From assembly GCF_025685565.1 (NCBI RefSeq), contig NZ_JAGSYE010000005.1, forward strand, positions 62,001 through 126,000: 64,000 nucleotides of DNA, written 5' to 3'. Both the position numbers and the translations under genes were made by a program. The DNA is from Granulicella aggregans. GTDB lineage: Bacteria > Acidobacteriota > Terriglobia > Terriglobales > Acidobacteriaceae. This document shows, piece by piece, positions 17,167 to 25,732 of the stretch. The notes under the pieces are model-generated. The model had not been told where the DNA came from, did not search any database, and was given only the letters and a program-made list of their open reading frames with translations. The stretch's first letter is position 1. Every line of letters begins with the position of its first letter.

Positions 17167-17643
17167 CTACTTCCGCTTCCGCGAGTCCCCGCCCAGCAAC
17201 TGCTCCAGCTCCGCCTTGAACTCACGCACGTCCTTGAAATCCCGATACACGCTGGCAAACCGAATGTAAGCCACGGTATCGATCTCCTTCAACTGCGCCA
17301 TAATCAGTTCGCCTACCTCGCTCGTAGACCGCTCGCGCTCCGGCGAATCGACGACAAACGCCTCGGTCGAATCGACGATCTGCTCCAGCTTGATCGCCGC
17401 AACTGGACGTTTCTCGCACGCGTGCAGCAGACCGCTCAGGACCTTCTGGCGGTCGAACTTCTCCCGCCGCCCGTCCTTCTTCACCACCATGTAGGGAATT
17501 TCATCGATGCGTTCATACGTCGTGAAACGCTTGTTGCACCCTTCACACTCACGCCGCCGGCGGATCGAATCCGCCTCTTTACTCTCGCGTGAGTCCACGA
17601 CCCGGTCTTGCGCAAATCCACAGTAAGGACATCTCATAGCCAA
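17167..17643 (-). CDS. nrdR: transcriptional repressor NrdR
   Basis: Zinc-ribbon/ATP-cone repressor of ribonucleotide reductase genes. Residues 1-50 hold a four-cysteine zinc ribbon ('CPYCGFAQDRVVDSR', 'ECEGCNKRFTTYE'); residues about 50-140 form the ATP-cone ('VVKKDGRREKFDRQKVLSGLLHA'), which senses dATP/ATP. The length of 158 residues is normal. Start may be the ATG at 17643 or the in-frame ATG at 17637 directly before R-C-P-Y-C. It follows the ABM-fold gene by 21 bp. No ribonucleotide reductase gene is in the window, so its targets lie elsewhere. Confidence 0.96.
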   Translation of the reverse strand: MAMRCPYCGFAQDRVVDSRESKEADSIRRRRECEGCNKRFTTYERIDEIPYMVVKKDGRREKFDRQKVLSGLLHACEKRPVAAIKLEQIVDSTEAFVVDSPERERSTSEVGELIMAQLKEIDTVAYIRFASVYRDFKDVREFKAELEQLLGGDSRKRK

Positions 17644-17664
17644 AGCCGATTCTAGCAGCGCTGC

Positions 17665-17964
17665 TCAATCAAGCTCTTCGAATGCCCCAATCCGGGTCTC
17701 GGAGATCGTCAGCTTATCCAGCTGAGCATCAAGCTCCGCGTACTCGGCAGCGAAGATTTGTCTGAAATTCTTGTAGCTCGCAACATCCTTCCATCGGTCG
17801 ATGGTCAGGAACTTATTCTGGGCCTGGTCCGAACGCAGCAGCACCGTCCCGAGAAATCCTTCTGCCCGTTCGAACAGCTTCACCCAACTGCCCTGTGGCC
17901 CATACGCCGCCTGGAACTCCTCGACCGACTCCTCGCGGACAATGAACTCCCACACAATCTGCAT
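17665..17964 (-). CDS. ABM-fold (antibiotic biosynthesis monooxygenase-like) small protein
   Basis: A 99-residue protein of the dimeric alpha-beta barrel type: 'IVWEFIVREESVEEFQAAYGPQG' is the first strand-helix unit, 'LLRSDQAQNKFLTIDRWKD' the central strands and 'YKNFRQIFAAEYAELDAQ' the second helix. These folds include small monooxygenases and many proteins of unknown function. It sits between a membrane-protein gene (16 bp upstream) and nrdR (21 bp downstream) on the minus strand and is likely co-transcribed. The activity is unknown. Confidence 0.75.
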   Translation of the reverse strand: MQIVWEFIVREESVEEFQAAYGPQGSWVKLFERAEGFLGTVLLRSDQAQNKFLTIDRWKDVASYKNFRQIFAAEYAELDAQLDKLTISETRIGAFEELD

Positions 17965-17979
17965 GACGCACCCGGAAGA

Positions 17980-19020
17980 TCAGCTTACATTGCTCTCCGC
18001 CGCGGCTCCGCTCTCGTTCGCCACTTTTTTCAGACTCACTCGTTCCACCTGCGCCAGCACCAGACCCGTCGGCAGGATGCTCAACGAAAGCACAGCCAGC
18101 AATACCGCTCCACACGCCGTCGCCGACTCGACTGAAACTCCGTAGAAGGTCCGCATCGCCGCTGCCGTCACCGCAATCTGCGTAAACCAGCCTACGATCG
18201 GCAACTGCAGCAGCGACCCCCCGATGCTCGCTCCCATCAGCAGCATCGTCTGGGGGTAGCTGATCGTAGCCAGCCCCGGAGTGTCCACGAACCCATGCAG
18301 CGTCTCCACGTAAGCCAGCCCAATTCCTGCCCACATCACCAGCGAGATCACCGTGACCACAGCAAACTCGCCAAACGAAGACAGCGCATTCAGACCATTG
18401 CGAAACTCGAGGATCTTGTCGCTGAGGCTCTCTGCAGCGCCCTTCGAGACACGTCCCAGCACACCCCGCGCGAACGCTGCGACTGCCCCGCCGGCCAACC
18501 GCACCACCAGCGCGAAGACGGCCAGCACCAGCGTCCCCGCCAGACTAAACAGCCCCGTCCGGACGAAGACCTCATGGTGCGGCATGTCTTTCGGAGTGAA
18601 CGCCAACGCGGCGGAAAAGATCATCGCGGCTGAGCCCAGGTCGAACATTCGTTCGATCGTATACACCGCAATCTGCGAGCTCAGCGAAAGCTCCACCTTC
18701 TTTGCAATCAGGTAGGGACGCGTCAGATCAGCCAGCCGCCCAAACAACCCCACCGCCGTGAAGCCGATGAATTGCGAGGCGACGGTTGCGAACAGTCCGA
18801 TATGCTTTGTGGGCCTGACGAGCACCGCCCACCGCGCCGACCGCATCCAGTACGTCGCGTAGACCAGCGCCACTCCGGCCGTAATTGGCCGCCAATCCAC
18901 ATGCTTCAACCCCGACCAGAAAGCCGCCCAATCGAAGTGGATTCTTCCCCGGAAGATCAGCACCACCAGCACCAAAACAATCAGCGCCGCAAACCACGAG
19001 ATCCCACTGCGATTCTTCAT
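17980..19020 (-). CDS. LPG-synthase-type transmembrane protein (AglD/UPF0104 family)
   Basis: 346 residues, almost entirely membrane-spanning with about eight segments. The pattern 'GLKHVDWRPITAGVALVYATYWMRSARWAVLV', 'GFTAVGLFGRLADLTRPYLIAKK' and 'YTIERMFDLG' is typical of the transmembrane (flippase-like) domain of lysylphosphatidylglycerol synthase and AglD proteins. There is no soluble aminoacyl-transfer domain, so it is more likely a lipid-linked flippase or transporter than an MprF synthase. It lies between the transglycosylase gene and the ABM-fold gene in one minus-strand run. Confidence 0.82.
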   Translation of the reverse strand: MKNRSGISWFAALIVLVLVVLIFRGRIHFDWAAFWSGLKHVDWRPITAGVALVYATYWMRSARWAVLVRPTKHIGLFATVASQFIGFTAVGLFGRLADLTRPYLIAKKVELSLSSQIAVYTIERMFDLGSAAMIFSAALAFTPKDMPHHEVFVRTGLFSLAGTLVLAVFALVVRLAGGAVAAFARGVLGRVSKGAAESLSDKILEFRNGLNALSSFGEFAVVTVISLVMWAGIGLAYVETLHGFVDTPGLATISYPQTMLLMGASIGGSLLQLPIVGWFTQIAVTAAAMRTFYGVSVESATACGAVLLAVLSLSILPTGLVLAQVERVSLKKVANESGAAAESNVS

Positions 19021-19088
19021 TCCATCCCCAGGCTTAATTAGCCGTCGCTCTCCGCGCCTCGGCTCTTGTCGTTTTAGGGCTATCGTCC

Positions 19089-19844
19089 CTATCGAAGTCC
19101 TGCTACCTGAGATGCGGCCGCTCGCGCAGCCAGCTTCCTGCGATTGAACTCGCCAATCACCCGAGCCACGTACGCGCGCGTCTCACGATACGGCGGAACT
19201 CCGTGGTACTTGTCCACCGCCCCCGGCCCAGCGTTATAAGCGGCCAACGCCAGCGTCGCATCATCGTGATATCGCACCAGCAGCCGGTCCAGATACGCCG
19301 TGCCACCCGCAATATTCTGCTCCGGACGGAACGCGTCATCCACGCCCATCGCGCTCGCCGTTCCCGGCATCAACTGCATCAACCCGCGCGCGCCCGTCCG
19401 CGAAACTGCGTAGGTCTTTCCGCCGCTTTCCGCCTTCACGACTGCGGCCAGCAGGTCCTCGTCGATATTGTGCTGACTGCCCGCGCTCGCCAGCATTGTG
19501 TGCATCTCGGCCTTCGTTGGCTCAGCGGAAGCCTTACTGGTTTGCTTCACTCCAGACTTGCTGACCGGCTCTGCCGCAAATACGGGATCGGGAATCGTCT
19601 CAGATCGAACTACCGCATCCGAAGCGACGTCGATGTAGCTCGAATCCGCCGCGATAGCAACCGCCGAGGTCGGCATCAGGAACAGCCTCATGCGACCGCC
19701 CGCGACGATCTCGCGCCGCGCGCAGTCCATCTCGAAGCCGTTCCGCAGCGTTACATGCTCCGCCGCCCTAGCTACGCAGGGCAGGGAAGTCGCCGCTACC
19801 ATCACGGCCAAACCCATCTTTGTCGCGGAGAACTTCACGCTCAC
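19089..19844 (-). CDS. lytic murein transglycosylase (SLT domain), secreted
   Basis: A 251-residue protein with signal peptide (about 1-27), a variable middle and a C-terminal SLT/goose-lysozyme-like domain. The catalytic glutamate is E139 in 'VVKAESGGKTYAVSRTGARGLMQLMPGTA'; 'LALAAYNAGPGAVDKYHGVPPYRETRAYV' is the second family block. It cleaves peptidoglycan glycan strands in the periplasm. The start is a GTG at 19844 that overlaps the upstream HAD gene stop in a GTGA junction (19841-19844), so the two are translationally coupled. There is no separate LysM or SPOR domain. Confidence 0.9.
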   Translation of the reverse strand: MSVKFSATKMGLAVMVAATSLPCVARAAEHVTLRNGFEMDCARREIVAGGRMRLFLMPTSAVAIAADSSYIDVASDAVVRSETIPDPVFAAEPVSKSGVKQTSKASAEPTKAEMHTMLASAGSQHNIDEDLLAAVVKAESGGKTYAVSRTGARGLMQLMPGTASAMGVDDAFRPEQNIAGGTAYLDRLLVRYHDDATLALAAYNAGPGAVDKYHGVPPYRETRAYVARVIGEFNRRKLAARAAASQVAGLR

Positions 19845-20827
19845 AGGCTACCACTCAGGGCCCGCGCATCGTACTCATCTTCCGTCCTCTGCAACGAAAG
19901 TACCTCGTCGATCGCGTCGGCCACCCCGTCCTCCAGATGATGTCCACCGATCGCCCATCCCCGCGCCCGCGCCATCTCCTTCAGGTCCTGCGGAGCGTTC
20001 CCCATCAGCACCGGCCAGCCCGCGATCTCCAGCATCGAGAGATCGTTCCAGTTGTCCCCAATCGCCATCATCTCGTCAGCTTCAATGCCCATCGAGGCCG
20101 CCAGCCGCAGCAGCGCGACGCCCTTCGAGCACCCCGCCGGCAAGATATCCAGCAGGCTCAGGTCGCGGTCAGGATACTCGGTACGGCTTAGCGTCACTTT
20201 CGCATCTGCGCGCAACTCCGGTGAGGAGACCTCCGCCATAAACACGCTCGGATCTTCAAGCAGACGGGCCTCGGCCCGCCGCATCCGCTCGATCCGTCCG
20301 CACACCATCATCTGGATCGGAGCATTGCCCTTCTCACCCTCGCGCTGGAGCACATTCTCGATTGGAACCGCCTGCTCGATGTAAGCGGAGTTCGCCTCCA
20401 TCCACTTGCCGATGCTGCCGTGCAGGTCTTCCAACTCCTCGACGACCAGCGCGCCGCGCGCATCCTCGCCATCCGGCTGCACCATGTCGAAGGTCACCAC
20501 TAGCGCATTCCGAAACTCATCTAGTTGTTTGCACAGCCACAGCGAAGTCTCGAGCGGCAGGAACGTCCGGTCGATCAGCCTCGCTCCCACAGTTCGCGTC
20601 ACCGCTCCGTTCGAACTCACAAGCGCCTGCTCGCCATGCAGATCGAGGCTGCGCAGTACCTTCATGGCATAGGAGTGACGCCGCCCGGTCGCGATCACCA
20701 CATTGATCCCGGCCTCGTTCGCCGCCTGCAACGCTGCCCTGTTCCGGGGGCTCACCTTGCCCTCGGCACCCAGCAGCGTGCCGTCTACATCGATCGCGAT
20801 CATTCGCGGTAACTTTTGCTCACTCAC
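19841..20827 (-). CDS. HAD-superfamily hydrolase, Cof type
   Basis: A 328-residue phosphatase of the Cof/YidA type (HAD subclass with a C2 cap). Motif I 'I-D-V-D-G-T-L-L' (nucleophile D13, acid D15), motif II 'SSNGAVTRT', motif III lysine in 'PAGCSKGVAL' and motif IV 'GDNWNDLSML' are present. The substrate is likely a small phosphorylated sugar or nucleotide. An acidic insert around 120-140 is longer than usual. It is the first gene of the minus-strand run that continues through the transglycosylase, with a 4-nt GTGA overlap. Confidence 0.9.
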   Translation of the reverse strand: MSEQKLPRMIAIDVDGTLLGAEGKVSPRNRAALQAANEAGINVVIATGRRHSYAMKVLRSLDLHGEQALVSSNGAVTRTVGARLIDRTFLPLETSLWLCKQLDEFRNALVVTFDMVQPDGEDARGALVVEELEDLHGSIGKWMEANSAYIEQAVPIENVLQREGEKGNAPIQMMVCGRIERMRRAEARLLEDPSVFMAEVSSPELRADAKVTLSRTEYPDRDLSLLDILPAGCSKGVALLRLAASMGIEADEMMAIGDNWNDLSMLEIAGWPVLMGNAPQDLKEMARARGWAIGGHHLEDGVADAIDEVLSLQRTEDEYDARALSGSL

Positions 20828-20956
20828 CTCTAAATTGTCTCATCCGGAGCGGATACATATTCATAAGCGACGCATAATCATGCATTTACCGGATGTTAAC
20901 TCGACATTCACACAGGTCCGGGCGATCCTAGAGGCAGGCTTCACAAAGGCTAGCTT

Positions 20957-21325
20957 ATGTTTCACAAAAACGTTGCAAACTCCTTACGGAGTCAATCTTC
21001 ATCTCCTCTTGGTCCACAACCGTCTTCTGAAGTTGCTGCATCGACCGGGCCGCGTCTGGTCCTGCTCCCCGCAGGCGGCGACGGAACCCCGCAGAAGACC
21101 TCCTCCGCGCTCATCGACTTCATCGCCATCTCCTCGCATCGCTGCTCGGCGTTCTTTGCCGAGGCGGCTGTGCTCGTCCTCGTGCTGGCCCTGCTCGACA
21201 GGTTCATGCTCAAGGGCCGCATGGAGATCGGCTGGGTGGTTAGCGCCTTCACCATCAGCCTCATCCTTCTCTCCGCCAGCATCGCGACCGAGTTCACCGC
21301 GCGCCGCTGGCTCAAAGCCCATTAG
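20957..21325 (+). CDS. small membrane protein, hypothetical
   Basis: 122 residues: a polar N-terminal half (1-55) and two transmembrane helices (about 65-83 and 91-110) in the second half. AAAGG lies about seven bases before the ATG at 20957. No domain is recognised. It is divergent from the HAD gene and upstream of gnd on the plus strand, with 239 bp between. Confidence 0.55.
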   Translation: MFHKNVANSLRSQSSSPLGPQPSSEVAASTGPRLVLLPAGGDGTPQKTSSALIDFIAISSHRCSAFFAEAAVLVLVLALLDRFMLKGRMEIGWVVSAFTISLILLSASIATEFTARRWLKAH

Positions 21326-21564
21326 CAGTTGCTCTGAAGTGACGCGCTAGCGATCTTCCGGACCGCCGCCCCGTTGCGCCCTAAAAAATTGCGTTATTTC
21401 TGCCCAATCGAGCCAATTGATAGCTCGAAGGCCCAGGTGCGGCTTACGGACCGGTTTGGGAACGCTTCCTGTCGAGGCGAAGCGGCGCAATATTTTTACA
21501 ATTCGGCCACGCCGTGAATGCCATCTTGCGTTCTAATCATCTACAACGAAATCAAGGAGAAGAT

Positions 21565-22587
21565 ATGCAACTTGCAATGGTAGGGCTCGGCAGAATGGGC
21601 GCGAACATGGTCAAACGTCTCGCGAAGAACGGCCACGAGTGCGTCGTGTTCGACAGAAGTGCGGAGACGGTCGCGAATCTCGCGAAGGAAGACGGCGTCA
21701 CCGGTGCCTCGTCGATGGAGGACCTGATCGGCAAGCTGGCCAAGCCACGCGCTATCTGGCTGATGATTCCTGCCGGCGTCGTCGAGCAGACCATCGAAGA
21801 GATCGCCCCGCACCTCGAACCCGGCGACATCCTCATCGATGGCGGCAACTCCTATTACATTGACGATATTGCGCGCGCGAAGATGCTCGCCGAGAAGGGC
21901 ATCGAGTACGTCGACGTTGGCACCAGCGGCGGCGTCTGGGGCCTCGAGCGCGGTTATTGCATGATGATCGGCGGCAGCAAAGCGATCGTCGAGCACCTCG
22001 ACCCTATCTTCAAGACCATCGCCCCCGGCCCTGGCACCATCGACCGCACCCCCGGCCGCCCGACCGGCGTCGGCACCGCTGAGGATGGCTATCTCTACTG
22101 CGGCCCCAACGGCGCGGGCCACTTCACCAAGATGGTGCACAATGGTATCGAGTACGGCATGATGGCCGCTTATGCGGAAGGCCTTGCCGTGCTGAAGGCC
22201 GCAAACATAGGAAAGCACGTCCACGAGGTTGATGCCGAGACCACGCCCTTGCGCGATCCGGAGCACTATCAGTACGAGTTCGATCTCCCCGAGATCACCG
22301 AAGTCTGGCGTCGCGGCAGCGTCATCGCTTCGTGGCTCCTCGATCTCACCGCGACCGCTCTCATCGACGACCCGGAGATGTCGAAGTTCGGCGGCCGCGT
22401 CTCCGACTCCGGCGAAGGCCGTTGGACGATCAAGGCCGCAATCGACGAAGGCGTACCTACCCCGGTTCTCACCGCATCTCTCTATGAGCGCTTCAGCTCG
22501 CGGGGCAACTCCTTGTTCTCCGATAAGCTGCTCTCGGCGATGCGTTTTCAGTTCGGCGGACACCACGAAGTACCCGCAGCGAAGTAG
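21565..22587 (+). CDS. gnd: 6-phosphogluconate dehydrogenase, decarboxylating (short form)
   Basis: Oxidises 6-phosphogluconate to ribulose 5-phosphate in the pentose phosphate pathway. 'GLGRMGANM' is the coenzyme loop and 'GPNGAGHFTKMVHNGIEYGMM' the catalytic block with the lysine. At 340 residues it is the short GndA/YqeC-like type, with one helical domain where the E. coli enzyme (about 470) has a duplication. The ATG at 21565 is set by AAGGAG 6 bases upstream; the frame open from 21514 has no such site. No other pentose-phosphate gene is adjacent. Confidence 0.94.
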   Translation: MQLAMVGLGRMGANMVKRLAKNGHECVVFDRSAETVANLAKEDGVTGASSMEDLIGKLAKPRAIWLMIPAGVVEQTIEEIAPHLEPGDILIDGGNSYYIDDIARAKMLAEKGIEYVDVGTSGGVWGLERGYCMMIGGSKAIVEHLDPIFKTIAPGPGTIDRTPGRPTGVGTAEDGYLYCGPNGAGHFTKMVHNGIEYGMMAAYAEGLAVLKAANIGKHVHEVDAETTPLRDPEHYQYEFDLPEITEVWRRGSVIASWLLDLTATALIDDPEMSKFGGRVSDSGEGRWTIKAAIDEGVPTPVLTASLYERFSSRGNSLFSDKLLSAMRFQFGGHHEVPAAK

Positions 22588-22632
22588 CGCGTCCAATACG
22601 TTGTGCTGTGGGCTTTGAACGATGAATCCCAG

Positions 22633-22677
22633 CCAACGATGACCTCTCCTTCAAAGCGAAGGAGAGGTCATCGTTGG
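22633..22677. repeat. perfect 19-bp inverted repeat downstream of gnd
   Basis: Left arm 22633-22651 (CCAACGATGACCTCTCCTT) pairs perfectly with 22659-22677 around a 7-nt loop. It lies 45 bp after the gnd stop codon and could terminate or protect the gnd transcript, but no T-tract follows. It is not a copy of the other repeat families here. Confidence 0.75.
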
Positions 22678-22757
22678 AACTCGGCGCGGTATGCAGCGAT
22701 TTTCATCAAGAAATCTCTTGCATGCGGCAATCCACTGGCGGAGTCTATAGTTCCACC

Positions 22758-24230
22758 ATGCGACCGTCGTCATCTGCGCCCTGCATCACTTCCTTTCCAG
22801 GTTGCAACAATGTATGTATCCTGCGCCGGCTGGCAATCGTCGCGCTCGCGCTCGCGTTCGGACTGTCGGCACCCGCGCAGACGCCAGAGACGTTGAGCGG
22901 CATTCGCACGATACAGATCTCGGCTCTGGGCAACGGCCCCCAGGCCCGGGCGATGCAAGAGAGAATCGCCGAGCGCCTGAACAAGAGCGGCCGGCTGCAC
23001 GCCGTTACCGCCGCTCAGGCTTCGGACGCCGTTTTGCGGGGTACTTCGACTCTCTGGGCCAGCGGCAGGGTCTCACTCAATCCGCGCTCGCACAGCGTGA
23101 GCAGCGTCAACTACCAGGGCTACCTCTCTGTGGAACTGGTGGACGCTGGTGGCCAGCCCCTCTGGTCTTACCTGGTCACTCCCAGCCGTTTTTCCATGAG
23201 CGGCGTTGCGGACGATCTTGCCGACCAGGTCGCCTCGCATCTCCTCAGCGTGGTGAAGTCAGGTGCAGCCAGTGCGCCGGCTGTGGGGAGCACCGCACAC
23301 GCCGTGGCCCTTCATGGTGCTGGAGCTACATTTCCCGCTCCGCTCTATCAGAGATGGTTTGAATCGTCCGGCCAGAACGTAAGCTATGACGCGAACGGTT
23401 CAGAGGCTGGCCTGCAGATGCTGACAAGCGGTAAGGCGGACTTTGCGGCTTCCGATATGCCTTTGAGCGACCAGGATTCCCATAGCGCCCACGTTCGTCA
23501 ATTTGCGACGGTGCTGGGAGGAGTGGTGCCGATCTATAACCTTCCCGGGGCCGGGCGGGATTTGAACCTGACTCCAGAGGTGCTGGCCGGAATCTACTCC
23601 GGCGCGATCCGCAAGTGGAACGATCCCCGCATCCGTGCGATCAACCACGCACTGAAGCTGCCCAACGCGGAGATCGCCGTTATCCATCGCTCGGAGGGCA
23701 GCGGAACCACTTTTGTCTGGTCGAGCTTTCTGTCTGCGGCCAGCCCTGAATGGAAGAGCTCCGTGGGAGCGGGACCGCATGTGGCATGGCCGGTGGGCTC
23801 TGGTGCCAAAGGCAACGAAGGCGTGGCCGAGCTGGTCAAGAAGACAGAGCACTCCATTGGCTATGTGGAACTGACTTTTGCCATCCAGCATCAGCTCAAC
23901 TATGCGGCGGTAAAGAACTCCGCAGGGCAATTCATCAAGGCGGATCTCGCCAGCATCACAGCTGCGGCGGCTGGAGTGCCGGTCACCGCCAATCAAAGCC
24001 TGCCACTGTCGATCCTCAACGCTCCCGGTAAAAATGCGTATCCCATCAGCACCTTTACCTGGATCATGGTTCCGGAACAGGTCTCGGACTCACAGGAGCG
24101 GACGGCCCTTGCGGACCTGCTGAACTGGATGCTGACCTCCGGGCAGAAACAGTGTTCCGCGCTTGGCTATGCTCCGCTGCCGCATGAAGTGGCGGTACGC
24201 GAACTGCAGGCCATCTCCACCTTGAAGTAG
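22758..24230 (+). CDS. pstS: PstS-like phosphate-binding protein with an extra N-terminal domain
   Basis: 490 residues. The C-terminal about 310 residues are a PstS-type solute-binding protein: 'GAGATFPAPLYQRWFE', 'GKADFAASDMPLS', 'YNLPGAG', 'IYSGAIRKWNDP', 'VIHRSEGSGTTFVWSSFLS' and 'SIGYVE' match the phosphate-binding signature, including the S-G-T-T ligand loop. Before it, after a signal peptide (about 15-38), is a separate domain of about 130 residues ('IQISALGNGPQARAMQERIAERLNKSG', 'YQGYLSVELVDAGGQPLWSY') resembling CsgG/LpoB-like secreted folds; that resemblance is a guess. No pstC, pstA, pstB or phoU genes are adjacent. The ATG at 22758 is the likely start; upstream ATGs have no signal peptide context. 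Confidence 0.82.
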   Translation: MRPSSSAPCITSFPGCNNVCILRRLAIVALALAFGLSAPAQTPETLSGIRTIQISALGNGPQARAMQERIAERLNKSGRLHAVTAAQASDAVLRGTSTLWASGRVSLNPRSHSVSSVNYQGYLSVELVDAGGQPLWSYLVTPSRFSMSGVADDLADQVASHLLSVVKSGAASAPAVGSTAHAVALHGAGATFPAPLYQRWFESSGQNVSYDANGSEAGLQMLTSGKADFAASDMPLSDQDSHSAHVRQFATVLGGVVPIYNLPGAGRDLNLTPEVLAGIYSGAIRKWNDPRIRAINHALKLPNAEIAVIHRSEGSGTTFVWSSFLSAASPEWKSSVGAGPHVAWPVGSGAKGNEGVAELVKKTEHSIGYVELTFAIQHQLNYAAVKNSAGQFIKADLASITAAAAGVPVTANQSLPLSILNAPGKNAYPISTFTWIMVPEQVSDSQERTALADLLNWMLTSGQKQCSALGYAPLPHEVAVRELQAISTLK

Positions 24231-24270
24231 CGGCAGTTCAATCCGCGCTTCGAGTAGGTAGCATAGAGAG

Positions 24271-25527
24271 ATGCCCCAGATCGCCTTCCTCGAGTGCTCC
24301 CGCTGCCACCATCACATCCCTGCCACCACCCCGCAGAGCCTCTGCCCCCTCTGCGCTGGCTCGCTTTACGTCCGTTATGACATGGACGCCCTCAAGCGCT
24401 CCGCCCATCGCGAAGATCCTGCCGCCCGTGCCGCCGCGTCGTCCACGTCGCTCGGCATGTGGCGCTACGCCAGCGTTCTGCCTGAGGTAACCCCGGTCAC
24501 TCTCGGCGAAGGCTGGACACCCATGCTCCAAAGCAAGCGCTATCCCGGCCTCTTCATCAAGGAAGAAGGCGCGAACCCCACCGGCACCTTCAAGGCGCGC
24601 GGCCTCTCGCTCGCGGTGACCATGGCGAAGCATTACGGCCTCAAACACCTCGCCGTACCCTCCGCTGGCAACGCAGCCGGGGCGCTCGCCGCCTACGCCG
24701 CCGCCGCCGGCATTGCTGCCCACATCTACATGCCGCAGGACGTCCCCTTCGCCAACTACCTCGAAGGCGTCGTCTACGGAGCCGATGTCCACATGGTCGA
24801 CGGCCTCATCTCTGACTGCGCCCGTCTCGTCGGCGAACAGATCAAGTCGCAGCGTGATGCAAACACCCCCGCCGAAGAGACCTGGTTTGACATCTCCACC
24901 CTCAAAGAACCGTTTCGTGTCGAGGGCAAGAAGACCATGGGCTATGAGCTCGTCGAACAGCTGCAATGGACCTACCCCGACGCCGTCTTCTATCCCACCG
25001 GCGGCGGCGTCGGGCTGATCGGCATGTGGAAGGCCTTCGAAGAGATGGAGACCCTCGGCTGGGTCACAGGAAAACGGCCGAAGATGTACGCCCTGCAAGC
25101 CTCGGGCTGCGCTCCCGTCGCCCGCGCCTTCGACGAAGGCAAACCCGCCAGCGAGTTCTTCCAGAACGCTGCCACCTTCGCCTCCGGCCTACGCGTCCCC
25201 AAGCCTTACGGCGATAGCATCATCCTCGACATCGTCCGCGCCTCAGGCGGCAAAGCCCTCGCCCTCGACGACGCAACCATTCTCGCCAGCATCCTTGACT
25301 ACGCAAAGCACGAGGGTATCTTCCTCTCGCCCGAAGGCGCAGCCGCCACCGCAGCCTACGACCAACTCCTCGCCACCGGTGAACTCACTCCCACCGATCG
25401 CGTCGTCCTCTTCAACACCGGTGCTGGCCTCAAATACACCGATATGACCGCGGAAGCTATGCACCTCCGCCGCCCCGGTTCGTTGCCCACCAGTCTTCCC
25501 GTAGGAGGGATCATCACCCCGCAATAG
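24271..25527 (+). CDS. thrC: threonine synthase with N-terminal zinc ribbon
   Basis: PLP enzyme converting O-phosphohomoserine to threonine. Residues 9-28 hold a four-cysteine zinc ribbon (C9, C12, C25, C28), and the PLP lysine is in 'NPTGTFKARG'. 'PSAGNAAGALAAYAAAAG' binds the substrate phosphate and 'YPTGGGVGLIGMWKAFEE' the cofactor phosphate. At 418 residues it fits the ThrC type that carries a zinc ribbon. It draws on the same aspartate-semialdehyde pool as the lysine cluster at 8-14.6 kb but is not linked to it. A 15-bp tandem duplication covers its stop codon. Confidence 0.94.
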   Translation: MPQIAFLECSRCHHHIPATTPQSLCPLCAGSLYVRYDMDALKRSAHREDPAARAAASSTSLGMWRYASVLPEVTPVTLGEGWTPMLQSKRYPGLFIKEEGANPTGTFKARGLSLAVTMAKHYGLKHLAVPSAGNAAGALAAYAAAAGIAAHIYMPQDVPFANYLEGVVYGADVHMVDGLISDCARLVGEQIKSQRDANTPAEETWFDISTLKEPFRVEGKKTMGYELVEQLQWTYPDAVFYPTGGGVGLIGMWKAFEEMETLGWVTGKRPKMYALQASGCAPVARAFDEGKPASEFFQNAATFASGLRVPKPYGDSIILDIVRASGGKALALDDATILASILDYAKHEGIFLSPEGAAATAAYDQLLATGELTPTDRVVLFNTGAGLKYTDMTAEAMHLRRPGSLPTSLPVGGIITPQ

Positions 25528-25545
25528 ACCACCCCGCAATAGACC
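25516..25545. repeat. 15-bp tandem duplication at the thrC stop codon
   Basis: ACCCCGCAATAGACC occurs twice in direct succession (25516-25530 and 25531-25545); the first copy contains the thrC stop TAG. Probably a recent slippage event. Confidence 0.7.
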
Positions 25546-25564
25546 AAACCTCGGCTCTATTTTT

Positions 25565-25600
25565 GTCATCCTTCGACGAAGTCGGAGGATCTGCTTCTCG
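25565..25600. repeat. dispersed intergenic repeat, family A (subtype CATCCTTCGACGAAGTCGG)
   Basis: CATCCTTCGACGAAGTCGG followed by AGGATCTGCT; the same 29 bases occur at 54193-54229. It sits in the thrC-GNAT gap. Confidence 0.65.
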
Positions 25601-25631
25601 CTCTTCGCTGTTGCCGTTGCTCGTCCTTGCC

Positions 25632-25667
25632 GTCATTCTGAGCAAAGCGAAGAATCCCCGCATCTCA
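25632..25667. repeat. dispersed intergenic repeat, family A (subtype GTCATYCTGAGC)
   Basis: GTCATTCTGAGCAAAGCGAA followed by GAATCCCCGCATCTC. It is 32 bp after the other family-A copy, so the gap holds two subtypes in series. Confidence 0.65.
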
Positions 25668-25732
25668 CTCTTGCACTCGCCGTTGCTGTTCCACCCGCCG
25701 CACCTTTACACTCCGCACGTCATCGAAGACAA

